Assembly: GCA_018065165.1 (NCBI GenBank)
Contig: JAGHTV010000486.1
Location: 1-9,641 of the forward strand
Direction: 5' to 3'
Origin: Candidatus Sodaliphilus fimicaballi
Lineage (GTDB): Bacteria; Bacteroidota; Bacteroidia; Bacteroidales; Muribaculaceae
DNA: 9,641 nt
Shown here: positions 9,026 to 9,641 of the stretch, one piece after another
Layout: each line of letters begins with the position of its first letter
Position numbering within the stretch: the first letter of the stretch is position 1
Notes under the pieces: generated by a model
Seen by the model: the letters and a program-made list of their open reading frames with translations, nothing else
Databases searched by the model: none
What the model was told of the DNA's origin: nothing
Translations under genes and position numbers: made by a program

Positions 9026-9501
9026 TGAGAACGATACTAGCAATTCTGGCAGTCGCCATCCTGTTCCTGCCTTTACAGGCACGCACACGCACCACTCACA
9101 GTCGCCTCTCAACAGGCTCAGTCGCCGTTGAGGTACTGCCTGCATCGGTGACCGACTCGCTGTCTGCGGGCATTAGTCCCAATGCCGTGTCGTTGCGTGG
9201 ATTCAACAAGCGAGCTAGCGACAGCAAGGAATCGTTCTTCATCACCAACAACCTTCAGCACCGCATCTCGGCAGTGCGTTTGCTCTTGCGATACACTACC
9301 GTCAGCGGCGAGATGCTCCACGAGCGCACAGTGACAATCCCCGTCACTCTCAATGCTGGCGACACACAGTTGGTGTCAATCAAGTCATTTGACATCCAGC
9401 GCCTGTTCTACTACTACGCCGGTCCCAAGCCCCGCAAGAGCGCCACACCCTTCAAGGTAGCCTATCGTCTCCTTGGCTACGACATCCCCGTAGGGTATTA
9501 A
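9025..9501 (+). CDS. Unrecognised small secreted protein, beta-sandwich-like
   Basis: A 158-residue product with a signal peptide (about 1-19: MRTILAILAVAILFLPLQA). The mature region is strand-rich, notably SFFITNNLQHRISAVRLLLR (about 70-89), a Gly turn, ERTVTIPVTL, then LVSIKSFDIQRLFYYYAG. This pattern (strand, turn, strand, then an aromatic-rich end) suggests a small Ig-like or fibronectin-like fold, but I know no name for it. The ATG shares one base with the stop of the preceding gene, the tightest coupling in the window. It is the last clear gene of the rightward run: 70 bases of AT-rich DNA with no convincing hairpin terminator follow before the next possible start. Confidence 0.78.
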   Translation: MRTILAILAVAILFLPLQARTRTTHSRLSTGSVAVEVLPASVTDSLSAGISPNAVSLRGFNKRASDSKESFFITNNLQHRISAVRLLLRYTTVSGEMLHERTVTIPVTLNAGDTQLVSIKSFDIQRLFYYYAGPKPRKSATPFKVAYRLLGYDIPVGY

Positions 9502-9571
9502 CATTCCGTTTATGGATTAACAGTCTAAATGCTAAGAAAAAGTTTTACATACTCAATAAAAAGAAATAAAA

Positions 9572-9641
9572 ATGTGTAGATTCAAGGATACAAATTTAGG
9601 CATCAAAAAACTCGATTTCAGTGAGAAGCGAGGAATGATGG
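9572..9641 (+). CDS. Possible start of a further gene, cut by the window edge
   Basis: An ATG at 9572 opens a frame (MCRFKDTNLGIKKLDFSEKR...) that stays open for 23 codons to the edge. It is preceded by an A-rich stretch of the kind that often precedes Bacteroidota starts. The fragment is too short to recognise, and no good -7 element is seen before it. It could equally be a chance open frame. Confidence 0.3.
   Translation, partial: MCRFKDTNLGIKKLDFSEKRGMM

Noticed and set aside
9502..9571. Possible transcription terminator after the last secreted-protein gene
   Set aside because: The region is AT-rich, but I found no stem of useful length followed by a T run.
9591..9598. Minus-strand TAAATTTG resembling a -7 promoter element
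   Set aside because: No -33-like element lies at the right distance, and it would drive transcription into the end of the operon with no gene on that strand.

Overview
The window looks like a chromosomal segment from a member of the Bacteroidota, order Bacteroidales. Three things support this: the start of PorU, the type IX secretion sortase, which is confined to that phylum; a DUF3078 outer-membrane barrel protein; and promoter candidates of the TAnnTTTG type, with mostly no Shine-Dalgarno sequence before the genes. A Muribaculaceae-like organism is my guess, based on protein flavour and the enlarged YidC, not on a search.

Layout. Positions 1-1355 (minus strand) hold the N-terminal 451 residues of PorU; the gene runs off the left edge, so its catalytic domain lies outside the window. 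A 184-bp divergent intergenic region (1356-1539) carries candidate promoters facing both ways and two small inverted repeats. From 1540 everything reads rightward. pyrG (CTP synthase) and yidC (membrane insertase) come first, then a tight run of six envelope-type genes: a zinc-ribbon/TM2 membrane protein, a membrane-anchored GH25 muramidase, an unrecognised secreted protein with a Lys/Gln-rich tail, a DUF3078 outer-membrane protein, and two unrecognised small secreted proteins. The gaps are 45, 38, 3, 15, 23, 15 and -1 bases, so 1540-9501 may be one transcription unit or two overlapping ones. The last 140 bases are AT-rich, with a possible start of another reading frame at 9572.

How the genes fit together. 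pyrG is housekeeping nucleotide metabolism. YidC inserts and folds inner-membrane proteins. The genes after it all encode proteins with membrane segments or signal peptides, spread over the inner membrane (TM2 protein, GH25), periplasm (three small secreted proteins) and outer membrane (DUF3078). PorU, transcribed divergently, acts at the cell surface. The theme is envelope assembly. No mobile element, CRISPR array, RNA gene or defence system is visible. The most interesting parts are the unusually long YidC periplasmic region and the unnamed secreted proteins around the muramidase and barrel genes.
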